A DNA stretch of 20,899 nt from a virus, in IMG/VR virus record IMGVR_UViG_3300009172_000088, positions 1 through 20,899 of that record, one strand, 5' to 3'. This document shows, in pieces, positions 1-7,278 of this stretch. The notes beneath the pieces are model-generated. The model was not told the DNA's origin. It did no database searches and was given only the letters and a program-made list of their open reading frames with translations. Position 1 is the first letter of the stretch. Every line of letters starts with the position of its first letter. Position numbers and translations under genes: made by a program.

Positions 1-1088
1 ATATTGTTGTAAATGTCTAGCTGATCATCAGCAACCATTTTGTCGTAATATTTATTGAACAAGTAGCAAGTACTTAAACAGTCAGTTAAATTGTATTCCA
101 TAAGTATTACAGTGCGTATCAAATTAATATCTTTAATATCTTCCTGGGCGTAGTTACCAGCAAACTCAATTGAATTGTCTTTTAATGACAATTTATTTTC
201 TGCAGTATTATTAGTAGCTAAATACGTAATTAACTTAGTGTCGTGCACTTTTTCATACATGACATCTAACGCATCTATCATTCCAACAAAATCAGTACTA
301 TCTTTCATAAAGAAGTCATAAATAATACAACGTATGTCAAATGTAGCATTGTGATATATATGTGTAGCATTAGAGGTTATAAAGTAATCTCTAAGCATCT
401 TTTTTATTGCAGCATCTTCTTCAAATGTACGAGTAAGATGATGGTTAATATTTATACACACACCTTCATGCTGGTTCCATGCAAATGCAATAGTAGCTAT
501 GCGAGATTTATCAATGCTTAAACCATAAGTTTCTACGTCACAAGTAAGAAAAGTATGTTTTTTTAACATTTTTAGTGTTTTTTCTATTTCACTTAAATCT
601 GTAACATACGTTGATGAGTGTATAATATTTTGACCTGGCTTTTGGTAACTGCCATCTAAATGAGTTGCAACTGCTGACAAGCTGAGGTCAATTTTTTCTT
701 GTATACGTGGGTTATAAAACAATCCTTGGTAGTTAGCAGTCAAAAACACACACATGTGTTCGTACCCGGCTACTGTACAAGGCATTTTGTAACCATAATG
801 TGGCTCAGCCTTAGATTGACGTGTAGCAGCTTTAAAATAAGCAGTGTCTGCAATAATTACTGTGGTTATGCCTTCAGCATCTAGATTAGCTAGAATAGCC
901 GGCAAAACTTCTTTAATCATTTTAGCAGGGGCTTTATTTAGAGAATTGTATTCTAATGGCAGGGCTTTTAAGCAGATGTTTAATGGATCTGCGTAATGTT
1001 TTTTTATATCAAAATACTTAAATGCTACTCCTTTTATTAATAGAGCAGCTTCCGGAAATTTATCCGGATCGGTATACAGATGTTTCAT
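1..1088 (-). CDS. DNA polymerase I-family phage replicative polymerase, N-terminal part (3'-5' exonuclease domain), partial
   Basis: The gene starts at the ATG ending at 1088 (SD GAGG 8 nt upstream) and runs off the left edge after 362 codons. All three DEDDy 3'-5' exonuclease motifs are visible: Exo I D184-V-E186, Exo II N247 to D251 (HNATFD), and Exo III Y332-x3-D336. A DTK..TYL segment near residues 283-291 is also typical of family A proofreading domains. The polymerase fingers and palm would lie beyond the window. The first 160 or so residues before the exonuclease match nothing I recognise. In N4-like phages a single long gene (N4 gp39) carries this domain order and replicates the phage genome. 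The exonuclease call is firm. The polymerase call is an inference from the N4-like context and from the long open frame continuing past the edge. Confidence 0.85.
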   Translation of the reverse strand, partial: MKHLYTDPDKFPEAALLIKGVAFKYFDIKKHYADPLNICLKALPLEYNSLNKAPAKMIKEVLPAILANLDAEGITTVIIADTAYFKAATRQSKAEPHYGYKMPCTVAGYEHMCVFLTANYQGLFYNPRIQEKIDLSLSAVATHLDGSYQKPGQNIIHSSTYVTDLSEIEKTLKMLKKHTFLTCDVETYGLSIDKSRIATIAFAWNQHEGVCININHHLTRTFEEDAAIKKMLRDYFITSNATHIYHNATFDIRCIIYDFFMKDSTDFVGMIDALDVMYEKVHDTKLITYLATNNTAENKLSLKDNSIEFAGNYAQEDIKDINLIRTVILMEYNLTDCLSTCYLFNKYYDKMVADDQLDIYNN

Positions 1089-1142
1089 AGATACCTCAGA
1101 AATTAGGAGTCCGTTGTGACCATAGGTGGACAAGTCCTACAG

Positions 1143-1164
1143 GAAAACCGCGATCAATTGCGGT
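1143..1164 (-). terminator. Weak candidate intrinsic terminator
   Basis: Five-base-pair stem ACCGC (minus 1164-1160) / GCGGT (1151-1147) around an 8-nt loop. It is followed on the minus strand by TTTTCC. It lies after the endolysin and small membrane protein genes and before the DNA polymerase start. The short stem and short T-run make it doubtful. Confidence 0.35.
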
Positions 1165-1289
1165 CGGTCATGCGTATGATTTAATAGATATAAGCGTATA
1201 AAAATTATATAAGCTATCACTGCTTAATATTTCTTGGATTTCAACTAAAGTGTAATGTTGCATCATATATTCCATAAAATGCTTAATTT

Positions 1290-1400
1290 CTATAGCGGTA
1301 GATTTATCCAATCCATTAGTTTTAGTATTATTAATAGTATTACTCCCACTACAAAACACGTAGCTGACTCTATACTAAGGTCGTCTTCGGTTATTTTCAC
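1290..1400 (-). CDS. 36-residue single-span membrane protein next to the endolysin (candidate lysis protein)
   Basis: This short gene starts at GTG 1400 with SD AGGAG six nt upstream and ends at TAG 1290-1292. The product has an acidic N-terminal stretch (KITEDDLSIES), one hydrophobic segment at about residues 13-29 (ATCFVVGVILLIILKLM), and a short amphipathic tail. It follows the SleB-like hydrolase by 37 nt, so it could act with it in lysis as a small holin- or spanin-like protein; this is inference from position and topology only. Its SD lies in the 3' arm of a hairpin at 1405-1423, so translation may be restrained. A longer frame (1168-1359) overlaps it, but has a worse start. Confidence 0.5.
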   Translation of the reverse strand: MKITEDDLSIESATCFVVGVILLIILKLMDWINLPL

Positions 1401-1404
1401 TTAT

Positions 1405-1423
1405 TGCTCCTAATTTTGGAGCA
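1405..1423 (-). promoter_or_regulatory. Hairpin covering the ribosome binding site of the small membrane protein
   Basis: On the minus strand TGCTCC (1423-1418) pairs with GGAGCA (1410-1405) around a 7-nt loop. The GGAG in the 3' arm is the only good SD for the GTG at 1400. There is no T-run, so it is not a standard terminator. A role in delaying translation is inferred. Confidence 0.4.
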
Positions 1424-1437
1424 CATATTATATATTG

Positions 1438-1854
1438 CTATTCCCATCTATAAAAGATGTGATCACCTATAAGACCAACACGAATCATACCAATATCGTT
1501 AATCCATTTTGGATAGTAACCTATTTTATGGTAATGAGTCGCTCCATCAGTTATATCGGGATGCATGCCTGAAATTATTAAACTAGCAAGTTGGTTAGAA
1601 TATAACCAAGCTTTTATATCGTAAGGTTCGTCAGACTTTCCGTCACACCACCAGCTGAAATGGCAAGCATGTCTTACAGGTTGCTCATTTCTATATTTTC
1701 CAGATTTAACTACATCACACACATTGTTTTTATAGCGGTGATCAGCAACACGGTTCATGACAACATGGTTTACAGCTATCTCACCTGCTGTAGGTTCTCC
1801 TCTAGCTTCGTGGTACCCATTAAGAGCTAGACACATTAACATTTCCGCTATCAT
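1438..1854 (-). CDS. SleB/CwlJ-type cell-wall hydrolase (Hydrolase_2), probable endolysin
   Basis: The 138-residue protein carries the hallmarks of the SleB/CwlJ hydrolase fold. These are YHEARGE (residues 14-20, with E16 the likely catalytic acid), the NH..MNR helix (29-35), a CHFSWWCDG segment (64-72) matching the family's FSW motif, DITDGATHYH (100-109), and IGDHIFY near the C-terminus. This family cleaves peptidoglycan glycan strands. It is about the length of a bare catalytic domain, with no signal peptide or wall-binding domain, so it would need a holin for export. SD GGAGG lies six nt before the ATG. The start overlaps the preceding gene by 35 nt. The lysis role is inferred from family and phage context. 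Confidence 0.8.
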   Translation of the reverse strand: MIAEMLMCLALNGYHEARGEPTAGEIAVNHVVMNRVADHRYKNNVCDVVKSGKYRNEQPVRHACHFSWWCDGKSDEPYDIKAWLYSNQLASLIISGMHPDITDGATHYHKIGYYPKWINDIGMIRVGLIGDHIFYRWE

Positions 1855-2023
1855 GTAAAACCTCCATTTCCATTACCATATCTTTAAAGTGATTTAATGC
1901 ACGTTGTTTATCAGTAGTTTTAAAAATGTGCACACCGTTTACATTATGTGAATGTACTTGGTGCATTCCTTTAAGAGTCATCATCATGACAATTCCTTCA
2001 GGATTTTCAAATCGTTTACCCAT
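1820..2023 (-). CDS. Small conserved-type phage protein, unknown function
   Basis: 67 residues, with SD AAGGA a few nt before the ATG. It lies 9 nt after the stop of the MGCDIH-family gene and its 3' end overlaps the hydrolase start by 35 nt, so the three genes look co-translated. The sequence is rich in Met and His (GIVMMMTLKGMHQVHSHNV). It has a short positively charged helix (KTTDKQRALNHFKDMVMEME) and no membrane segment. The first half could form a small beta sheet followed by a helix. I do not recognise a family. Confidence 0.65.
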   Translation of the reverse strand: MGKRFENPEGIVMMMTLKGMHQVHSHNVNGVHIFKTTDKQRALNHFKDMVMEMEVLHDSGNVNVSSS

Positions 2024-2032
2024 GTTAATTCC

Positions 2033-2494
2033 TTAATTATCAAACCAAAATACAATTCGTTTTTCTGTACTTTCTTCTATGTGAAATTCAAAAGGTATTT
2101 GATTCATATACTGTAACATATGGTGTAAATAAGCCTTCTGTCTGTTTACTGTATCATCTGCAGTCATTATAGATAATCTAATGATTAAAGCATTTAACTC
2201 AACTTCTGTAAAATAAGTAACAGAATGGGCATCTACTCCCCAACTTTTGTGCTCAGTACGCACAAGATGAGTTACATCATCAGGAAGACCTTTGCATTCT
2301 ACACTGTATGGATATTCACCACGCACACCTTCAGCTAACATGCCAAAAGCATCATAGTTTCTAGATGGTGCAGAATCGTCAAAAGCTCTACCCATCTCTG
2401 TACCTTCACTATACCAATGGTCGTAACTTATCCATTTGTTGTTATGTATATCAGGTGAACGGTATTCTTTGAATAAATGAATGTCGCAACCCAT
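2033..2494 (-). CDS. MGCDIH-family phage protein, unknown function
   Basis: 153 residues starting MGCDIHLFKEYR, with RNYDAFGMLAEGVRGEYP (about residues 45-62), GLPDDVT (69-75), and a HSVTYFTEVEL segment (about 90-100). Proteins starting MGCDIH with a following RNYxxFxxLAgVR and GLPDDvS pattern occur in many phages. I know of no established function for them. The invariant-looking Cys3/His6 and aromatic residues suggest a small enzyme or metal site, but that is only a guess. A GGGGAA SD precedes the ATG. The GGA-loop hairpin at 2512-2530 lies just upstream, so this gene may begin its own transcript. Confidence 0.75.
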   Translation of the reverse strand: MGCDIHLFKEYRSPDIHNNKWISYDHWYSEGTEMGRAFDDSAPSRNYDAFGMLAEGVRGEYPYSVECKGLPDDVTHLVRTEHKSWGVDAHSVTYFTEVELNALIIRLSIMTADDTVNRQKAYLHHMLQYMNQIPFEFHIEESTEKRIVFWFDN

Positions 2495-2511
2495 GATGTT
2501 CCCCTTTTCAT

Positions 2512-2530
2512 GAAAAAGTGCGGAGCACTT
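2512..2530 (-). promoter_or_regulatory. N4-type virion RNA polymerase promoter hairpin (or terminator), copy 1
   Basis: On the plus (template) strand AAGTGC-GGA-GCACTT makes a 6-bp stem with a GGA loop, preceded on its 5' side by an A-run. N4 early promoters have a template-strand hairpin with a 3-nt loop whose central G is position -11 and a stem G at -8. Here these are 2523 and 2520, giving +1 near 2512, 17 nt before the ATG at 2494. Read on the minus strand it also resembles a short intrinsic terminator for the gene ending at 2529, whose stop codon overlaps the stem. Confidence 0.55.
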
Positions 2531-3029
2531 ATGATAATAATAATAGTTTTATTTGTAGCTCATTTAATAAAGCGTACGTTTTTGGATCACGTAAATCTTT
2601 AATATAATAAGTTTCAGGTGTTACCATTGGAACAAGTTGATTAATGTGAGCAGGTAATGCGTACGCAATATCTACAACATTGTCACTCTTGTTATTTAAA
2701 TAACATAAATACACTTGAATTTCTTTTATAGAATCTTTTAAATTATCTATAAGTTGCAAATGTTTTTTTATTTCTACTTGATTAAAATCAGGTAAATCAA
2801 ATAAACAAATAGTTTTAACTTCATCAGTTAAATAACATGCATCATCAGAAGTATTAATAAAAGATTGATTGCCATTACTTTCTTGAAGTATAAACGTTAA
2901 ATATTTTGAATTTTCTTCAGTCATACTTTTAAGATAATTAAGCAGAAATTGTTTTCTGTTTTTAATAGCAGGTAAAACAAACTTTGCTTGTATTGAATTC
3001 AGAAGAGTTGTCATAGATAATTTATCCAT
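2529..3029 (-). CDS. Unknown 166-residue protein
   Basis: SD AGGAG lies seven nt before the ATG, and the start follows directly after the 81-residue gene (1-nt gap). It appears mostly alpha-helical: helices about residues 3-17, 22-37 and 86-108, and a Leu-rich C-terminus ending ELQIKLLLLS. There is no catalytic motif, signal or membrane span that I can identify. Its stop codon overlaps the stem of the hairpin at 2512-2530, so it probably closes the ATPase/VWA transcription unit. The family is not recognised. Confidence 0.7.
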   Translation of the reverse strand: MDKLSMTTLLNSIQAKFVLPAIKNRKQFLLNYLKSMTEENSKYLTFILQESNGNQSFINTSDDACYLTDEVKTICLFDLPDFNQVEIKKHLQLIDNLKDSIKEIQVYLCYLNNKSDNVVDIAYALPAHINQLVPMVTPETYYIKDLRDPKTYALLNELQIKLLLLS

Positions 3030-3030
3030 A

Positions 3031-3276
3031 TCAATCTCCTGAAATGGTTTGTTTAATTCTTATTTTATTAACGTTAACTTCGCTAACTAATTCCATAGAT
3101 ATTTTACTATCAAAATCAAATCCTTCAATAGCTAAAGTATCTCCATAACCTGTCATTATTTCTGCAGTTTTTAAAGATTTCATTATTGCTACTGCATCGT
3201 CTACAGGTAATAGGAACTTAGTTCCATACCCTAGACTAACTGTAGCAAGCAATTTACCATGCGTGTTTTGACTCAT
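3031..3276 (-). CDS. Unknown 81-residue protein overlapping the VWA gene
   Basis: The open frame extends upstream to 3411, but the best start is the ATG at 3276, which has SD GGGGAG about 10 nt upstream. Upstream in-frame codons sit inside the VWA gene and encode an unlikely Leu/Gln-rich peptide. From 3276 the protein begins MSQNTHGKLLATVSLGYG and looks alternately beta and helix, including VDDAVAIMKSLKTAE and a C-terminal strand-rich segment. It overlaps the VWA gene by 23 nt, so it is translationally coupled and could belong to the same module. I recognise no family. Confidence 0.65.
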   Translation of the reverse strand: MSQNTHGKLLATVSLGYGTKFLLPVDDAVAIMKSLKTAEIMTGYGDTLAIEGFDFDSKISMELVSEVNVNKIRIKQTISGD

Positions 3277-4411
3277 AATATATGGTCTCCCCGTATTCTG
3301 GTGCTTCTTGTTCTGAATAACAAATCCACATAGTTTCAAATTCGTATCCATCTTCTGCAGTAATAGATTCTGCATAAAGATCTGTAAAATAAAGCAAAAC
3401 ATTTGTAGCATTTTCTTTGCAGTAATCTAATACTGGATAAAATGATGTTCCGCCTCCTCCAGTAAACTTAAGCTTCATAATATCTGTGCTGTCGTCTACT
3501 TCGTGTATGTTATGAATGATTTCATCACAATCAAGTATAGTCATATTACTTGGTTGATACGTATCATAGATACTTTTAACTTCTGTAAGTATTTCAGACA
3601 TCATAGGATCAGTTACAGATCCAGATGTATCTATAGCAACTGTAAGATGCGCTATAGTTTCTGAGTACATAGTAGGCATGTAATGAGTAGGGAAGTAACG
3701 TCTGTTAGGACGTTTCCAAGTATGATCATTTTTAGTATTGCTATCCATAAACCTTGCTAGCAATTGACTCCAGTCTAATACTGGATTGATTAAATCATTA
3801 ATTAAACGATCTACTTCACCAGGTATTTTACCCGCTTCTTCACCACCTTCCATTTTAGCCTGTGCTCTGGCTTTCATTACAGTGTCTTGAATACTAGTAG
3901 CAATATCGCCTTTAGTTTCAGTGTCTGCATCTTCAGAGAAATCAATATCTCCATCAAGAATGTTAGGTTTATCTTGCTTACCTTGATGTTGAAGAAGGTC
4001 GTTGTAAACTTCTTCAGTGCTCCACCCATGATACTTTGCATCATATAAGTGTGGCTCAGGTAAAACATAACCAGAATTTCGCAATATATCGTTTATAACG
4101 TAATCACCTGCTTGGTTGTATAAATTATGATCACGCTCTCCTTTACGAAGTGGGTGCATTAAAGCAATGTGCATAATTTCATGAGCTAAAACACCAATGC
4201 GTTCTTGCTTAGATAAGCCGGTAAAAAATGCTGGATTAAAATAGATTCTTTTACCATCTGTAGCAGCAGTACTTACAATTTCTGTAAATACATGCTGCAT
4301 CATTAAACCAACAGCTATGAGGAAAGTTCCTCCTTGCATCATTAAGCCAATTTTTGTTTTATCTAACTCTTTTTGTAGAGCTGGAGTAATTTCAACTGCT
4401 GGATATTCCAC
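3254..4411 (-). CDS. VWA-like protein with N-terminal metallopeptidase domain (DUF2201-type), partner of MoxR ATPase
   Basis: 385 residues with two recognisable parts. The N-terminal part has a zinc-peptidase helix, H77-E-I-M-H81, followed by a helix with D103 (AGDYVIND), as in the putative metallopeptidase region of DUF2201 proteins. The C-terminal part is a von Willebrand A-type domain. Its metal-dependent adhesion site is complete: DTSGS at 261-265, the Thr of GGGGTSF (322), and D344 in YFTDLY. An acidic linker (about 150-200) joins them. Bacterial proteins of this type are encoded next to MoxR AAA+ ATPases, and N4 has a similar ATPase/VWA pair (gp24/gp25). Here the ATPase is two genes upstream. 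The likely role is recruiting or cleaving a target remodelled by the ATPase; the target is unknown. Confidence 0.85.
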   Translation of the reverse strand: MEYPAVEITPALQKELDKTKIGLMMQGGTFLIAVGLMMQHVFTEIVSTAATDGKRIYFNPAFFTGLSKQERIGVLAHEIMHIALMHPLRKGERDHNLYNQAGDYVINDILRNSGYVLPEPHLYDAKYHGWSTEEVYNDLLQHQGKQDKPNILDGDIDFSEDADTETKGDIATSIQDTVMKARAQAKMEGGEEAGKIPGEVDRLINDLINPVLDWSQLLARFMDSNTKNDHTWKRPNRRYFPTHYMPTMYSETIAHLTVAIDTSGSVTDPMMSEILTEVKSIYDTYQPSNMTILDCDEIIHNIHEVDDSTDIMKLKFTGGGGTSFYPVLDYCKENATNVLLYFTDLYAESITAEDGYEFETMWICYSEQEAPEYGETIYYESKHAW

Positions 4412-4421
4412 AATTTTCCCC

Positions 4422-5357
4422 TTATTTTAATTTAAGTTCTGAACGCCAGTACTCATGAACATCACAAGTAAAATAATCTACTTCAATTTCATGTCTATAT
4501 TGACTGTAATGTTTAATCATTTCTCTAATGACATCACGTCCAAGACTATAGCTATGACGCAAATTTTTACGCTCTATAAAAGATTTAAGAGCAAGTTGCC
4601 CATCGTAATTGTTTTGAATGTATTCATAAGCTTGTTTATGGGCCCACTCAGGCTCGTCATTATGCTTTTGCCACTTTTCTCGTGCAATGTTGTTTAATCC
4701 TTCAGGCATTTTAACATCGCTTCCGTCATCTTTTAGATAACTTAATAAAGTTACTTTTTTTATTAAAGCGTCTATTTTTTCACGATATTCTTTACGTGCT
4801 TCTTTATTAGGAGGCATGTAAAAATTACGTACTGAATCAGTTTGATGGCAATATTTGTAACTAAATTTATTTTGTTTAAATAGTTGAGTACCTTTTTGAG
4901 ATATATCAAATCTTACACGTCCGTTGTGCTGATTTGATAAATCAACAATCATAAAAGATTCGTTATCTATATTATTTTTAGGTACTTTAATAACATCATT
5001 ACTATTATTACTATGAGCAGTAATATTTCTAAGCCAATGTTTAAAACGTTTTGAAGGAGCTATTAAAATATCAAGAGCTTCAACGTGAAGTAAATCATTT
5101 ACACTATGATTAACCTGTAATTCAAAATCATTATTTTGAAATAATTTATAAGAAGCTCCAGCGTAATTATTACTATAATAAAACCTTCTTAAATCTTCTT
5201 TATCAAATCTAGCTGACACATGGTTAGATATAACACACATGTCTTTGACTTTTTTTGGTGTATCGTCAAGATGCATCAAAGCATAATCTGATTCAGAAAC
5301 GTTTTTAAATACGTTATGATCTACTGTGGCATCTAAAGCTGTTAGATAATGTCTCAT
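4422..5357 (-). CDS. Unknown 311-residue protein between MoxR ATPase and VWA genes
   Basis: It starts with a 4-nt ATGA overlap on the ATPase stop codon and ends 10 nt before the VWA gene, so the three are made together. The N-terminal half is predicted mixed alpha/beta, with a long polar Asn-rich stretch around residues 115-135 (AHSNNSNDVIKVPKNNIDN). The C-terminal half is highly charged and helical (about 186-230 and 243-285). No Walker, nuclease or membrane motif is visible. By position it may be an adaptor or substrate of the ATPase/VWA pair, but nothing in the sequence itself proves that. Confidence 0.75.
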   Translation of the reverse strand: MRHYLTALDATVDHNVFKNVSESDYALMHLDDTPKKVKDMCVISNHVSARFDKEDLRRFYYSNNYAGASYKLFQNNDFELQVNHSVNDLLHVEALDILIAPSKRFKHWLRNITAHSNNSNDVIKVPKNNIDNESFMIVDLSNQHNGRVRFDISQKGTQLFKQNKFSYKYCHQTDSVRNFYMPPNKEARKEYREKIDALIKKVTLLSYLKDDGSDVKMPEGLNNIAREKWQKHNDEPEWAHKQAYEYIQNNYDGQLALKSFIERKNLRHSYSLGRDVIREMIKHYSQYRHEIEVDYFTCDVHEYWRSELKLK

Positions 5358-6367
5358 AGCATCTCCTGAGCGTTTTTAGTAACCCATGCATCAATGTATG
5401 GTGCTTCCATTATTTCAGCGTTACGACGTACTGCAGACTTCCAAGTGACTACTTGAAAATCAGCCGGTAAGCGCTCTACGAATTTGGATAGGTTATCAAT
5501 GTTTTCTGTCGTTACTTCGTACGCAATGAGACCAGCTAATGCGTAATGCACACTTGGCTCATTAGGTATTTTGACAGTACTAGGTTTACTAATGATGTCC
5601 TTGATTTTAGGTAGACTTTGAAAGATCTCACTAAAGCCTTTGAACTCTAATGCGCAGCCTTCACCTACAGTACCTGCAGCTGTAACTACATCAATATGGC
5701 TAAGCTTTTCCTTACCCTTAATTATGTCGGATAAGAATGCCCATGTACGTGGACAAGCAAACGTATCATCAGCATGTGATGGATTGAATTTAAATAACAA
5801 TTCTTTCCTGTACTCAATGAATGATGTAATACGATGGTCGATACCAGCTACGTTAGCCCACTTGAGCCAATGATCTGGATCTACACCCATGTTTAGATGT
5901 ATAAGCCGACTCTGCATAGCAGTACCTATACGTTGAGTGATAGCTTTATCTGTAGCTAGGTTGCCTGCACCTATAACAGCTACATTTTTATGTAGGTTAT
6001 TTTGACCTACTTGTCTATCAAGACAGAGCTTATAAGCTGCAGCTTGCACACTTAATGGAGCACTGTTCATTTCGTCTAAAAATAGCAACCAGCCATTGTA
6101 TCCTTCAGGTACTGTGTCTCCTTCAATAGGAAACAAAGCAGCTGGTAAGAATGTAGCACGGCCATTTTCAACTCCAGGAAAACCCTGTAAGTCAGTTGGG
6201 TCTGCTTGACTTAAACGAAAGTCAATTACTTTTAGATTAAGTTCTTCAGCAACCTGCTTAATAATGTCAGATTTACCGATGCCAGGGCTTCCCTTCAAGA
6301 AAGGTACTTTGCCTGCATATAATACGTTGACAATCGCTTCTGGAATGTCTTTAGTTGAAAGTTCCAT
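5354..6367 (-). CDS. MoxR-family AAA+ ATPase (N4 gp24-like)
   Basis: 337 residues. Walker A is GSPGIGKS at 26-33, Walker B LLFLDE at 94-99, and sensor 1 the Asn of VIGAGN (136). A likely arginine finger is R154 in MQSRL. The insertions and the order ADPTDLQGFPG (55-65) after the first strand fit MoxR-type ATPases, which work as ring-shaped chaperones with VWA-domain partners. SD AGGAAA precedes the ATG. The GGA-loop hairpin at 6396-6414 sits about 30-45 nt upstream, so this gene probably opens a transcription unit that includes the 311-residue protein and the VWA/metallopeptidase. The biological target in phage infection is unknown. Confidence 0.9.
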   Translation of the reverse strand: MELSTKDIPEAIVNVLYAGKVPFLKGSPGIGKSDIIKQVAEELNLKVIDFRLSQADPTDLQGFPGVENGRATFLPAALFPIEGDTVPEGYNGWLLFLDEMNSAPLSVQAAAYKLCLDRQVGQNNLHKNVAVIGAGNLATDKAITQRIGTAMQSRLIHLNMGVDPDHWLKWANVAGIDHRITSFIEYRKELLFKFNPSHADDTFACPRTWAFLSDIIKGKEKLSHIDVVTAAGTVGEGCALEFKGFSEIFQSLPKIKDIISKPSTVKIPNEPSVHYALAGLIAYEVTTENIDNLSKFVERLPADFQVVTWKSAVRRNAEIMEAPYIDAWVTKNAQEML

Positions 6368-6395
6368 AGTATTTCCTAAATAATATTTAAATGGT

Positions 6396-6414
6396 TAAAA
6401 CGTGCGGAGCACGT
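6396..6414 (-). promoter_or_regulatory. N4-type virion RNA polymerase promoter hairpin, copy 2
   Basis: Template-strand ACGTGC-GGA-GCACGT, with AAAA between the stem and the predicted +1 at about 6396. The central loop G (6407) would be -11 and G6404 would be -8, as in N4. A clear terminator (6417-6440) lies just upstream and the MoxR gene start 29 nt downstream, an order expected of a promoter rather than a second terminator. Confidence 0.6.
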
Positions 6415-6416
6415 AT

Positions 6417-6440
6417 AAAAAAAGACACCCTTGGGTGTCT
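6417..6440 (-). terminator. Intrinsic terminator
   Basis: On the minus strand AGACACCC (6440-6433) pairs with GGGTGTCT (6430-6423), followed by seven T (6423-6417). It ends the unit whose last gene is 6461-6619. Confidence 0.85.
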
Positions 6441-6460
6441 CTTGTTTAGTTTTAATAAAT

Positions 6461-6619
6461 TTAAATTGCGTTTAATTTTACAAGTAATTCTTTCACTTTA
6501 CGTTGATAGTATTCAGTGTACTTACTTCCACCTTTAATAGCGTTTTCATAAGTAGTCATTTCATGACGAATGTCTTCAACTTTACGTGCTTTAATTAACT
6601 TGTCTTTTAAAGAAGACAT
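6461..6619 (-). CDS. Small charged protein, 52 residues, unknown function
   Basis: A short gene with SD GGAG nine nt before the ATG at 6619. The start overlaps the DUF3310 gene's end by 13 nt. The product MSSLKDKLIKARKVEDIRHE... is mostly charged and helical (two helices around residues 2-28 and 34-50). It ends just before the terminator at 6417-6440, which supports it as the last gene of this transcription unit. I recognise no family. Confidence 0.65.
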   Translation of the reverse strand: MSSLKDKLIKARKVEDIRHEMTTYENAIKGGSKYTEYYQRKVKELLVKLNAI

Positions 6620-6897
6620 TCATTTTCACTCCTTTCCAGGAATTCCAATTGCATTTGCAATACATGTATTGCTTTTGTAATGTCTTCTTTATGAGTGCCT
6701 TTATCACGAGTTAAGTATTTACATACTTTAGTGTGAACAGAAGCACGTAAGCCTATGTAACCAAAGTTAGCATAAGTAGCTTCAAGTGGTTGCACTCCAA
6801 GGACTTGATAATGATTACCACCTACTTGAGATTCTATTGCTGAATCTGTATAAGCTGGATCAGTTTTAGGTTCATCAATTGTTTTTCTTAATCTCAT
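6607..6897 (-). CDS. DUF3310 protein (T7 gp1.7-related family)
   Basis: 96 residues with the DUF3310 pattern. VGGNHYQ lies at 25-31, then VQPLEAT and FGYIGLRASVHTKVCKYLTR (residues 35-64). A C-terminal helix follows (KEDITKAIHVLQMQLEFL) in which the family's KYxxR...D..KA spacing is preserved. T7 gp1.7, a nucleotide kinase, contains this domain, but most DUF3310 proteins are uncharacterised, and no P-loop is visible here. It may act in nucleotide metabolism. The first ~20 residues are a polar extension. It begins with a 4-nt ATGA overlap on the helix-turn-helix gene. Confidence 0.8.
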   Translation of the reverse strand: MRLRKTIDEPKTDPAYTDSAIESQVGGNHYQVLGVQPLEATYANFGYIGLRASVHTKVCKYLTRDKGTHKEDITKAIHVLQMQLEFLERSENECLL

Positions 6898-7196
6898 GAT
6901 TCGTTATCTCTTCGTTTAAAATAATGATGTTTTTCAGCGTAAGCTACACCACCATGCGAACAGCCTATTAAACGAGCTATTTGTCTTGTACCAAAGCCTC
7001 TTTCTCTAAGATTTTTAATAGTGCTTAAAGGTAGTTTGACTTTATGGGGAAGATTAGACTTTAAACCCATTTTACTAGCTTTTTTTAAAACAGCTGTTTC
7101 AGTTTTACTTAAAACCAAAGCTAAAGCTACTACTGGAAGTACTCCGTACTTTTCCTTTAATATTTTAGTTTGGTCATAACTCCAAGTTCTATTCAT
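6894..7196 (-). CDS. Small helix-turn-helix DNA-binding protein
   Basis: 100 residues. The C-terminal half has a helix-turn-helix pattern at about 57-90 (STIKNLRERGFGTRQIARLIGCSHGGVAYAEK): an RxIAxLIGCS recognition region like resolvase/GcrA-type domains. The N-terminal part (WSYDQTKILKEKYG..) resembles a Myb/SANT-like helix start. It is basic, with no enzyme motif. The ATGA overlap with the DUF3310 gene indicates co-translation. It may be a transcription or endonuclease-associated DNA-binding protein; the target is unknown. It is the first gene after a short noncoding gap holding an inverted repeat. Confidence 0.7.
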   Translation of the reverse strand: MNRTWSYDQTKILKEKYGVLPVVALALVLSKTETAVLKKASKMGLKSNLPHKVKLPLSTIKNLRERGFGTRQIARLIGCSHGGVAYAEKHHYFKRRDNES

Positions 7197-7228
7197 AGAT
7201 TAGCCTTTTTGTGATTTATGTCTTTTTT

Positions 7229-7263
7229 GTTTCTTAAATTATACAAAGTAAAATATAAGAAAC
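7229..7263. repeat. Inverted repeat in intergenic gap
   Basis: GTTTCTTA (7229-7236) and TAAGAAAC (7256-7263) are perfect 8-bp arms around a 19-nt AT-rich loop. They lie between the genes at 7279 and 7196. The symmetric arms could be an operator or a middle-promoter element, but no T-run follows in the minus direction. Confidence 0.4.
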
Positions 7264-7278
7264 AATTAACTGTTTTTG

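Noticed and set aside
1168-1359. 63-residue minus-strand frame (GTG start) after the endolysin, or a 35-residue version from ATG 1275
   Set aside because: Neither start has a good SD, and the longer version overlaps the better-supported 36-residue membrane protein frame. The shorter version remains possible but unproven.
3277-3411. 45-residue upstream extension of the 81-residue gene
   Set aside because: It lies inside the VWA gene, encodes an unusual hydrophobic/Gln-rich peptide, and the internal ATG at 3276 has a good SD.
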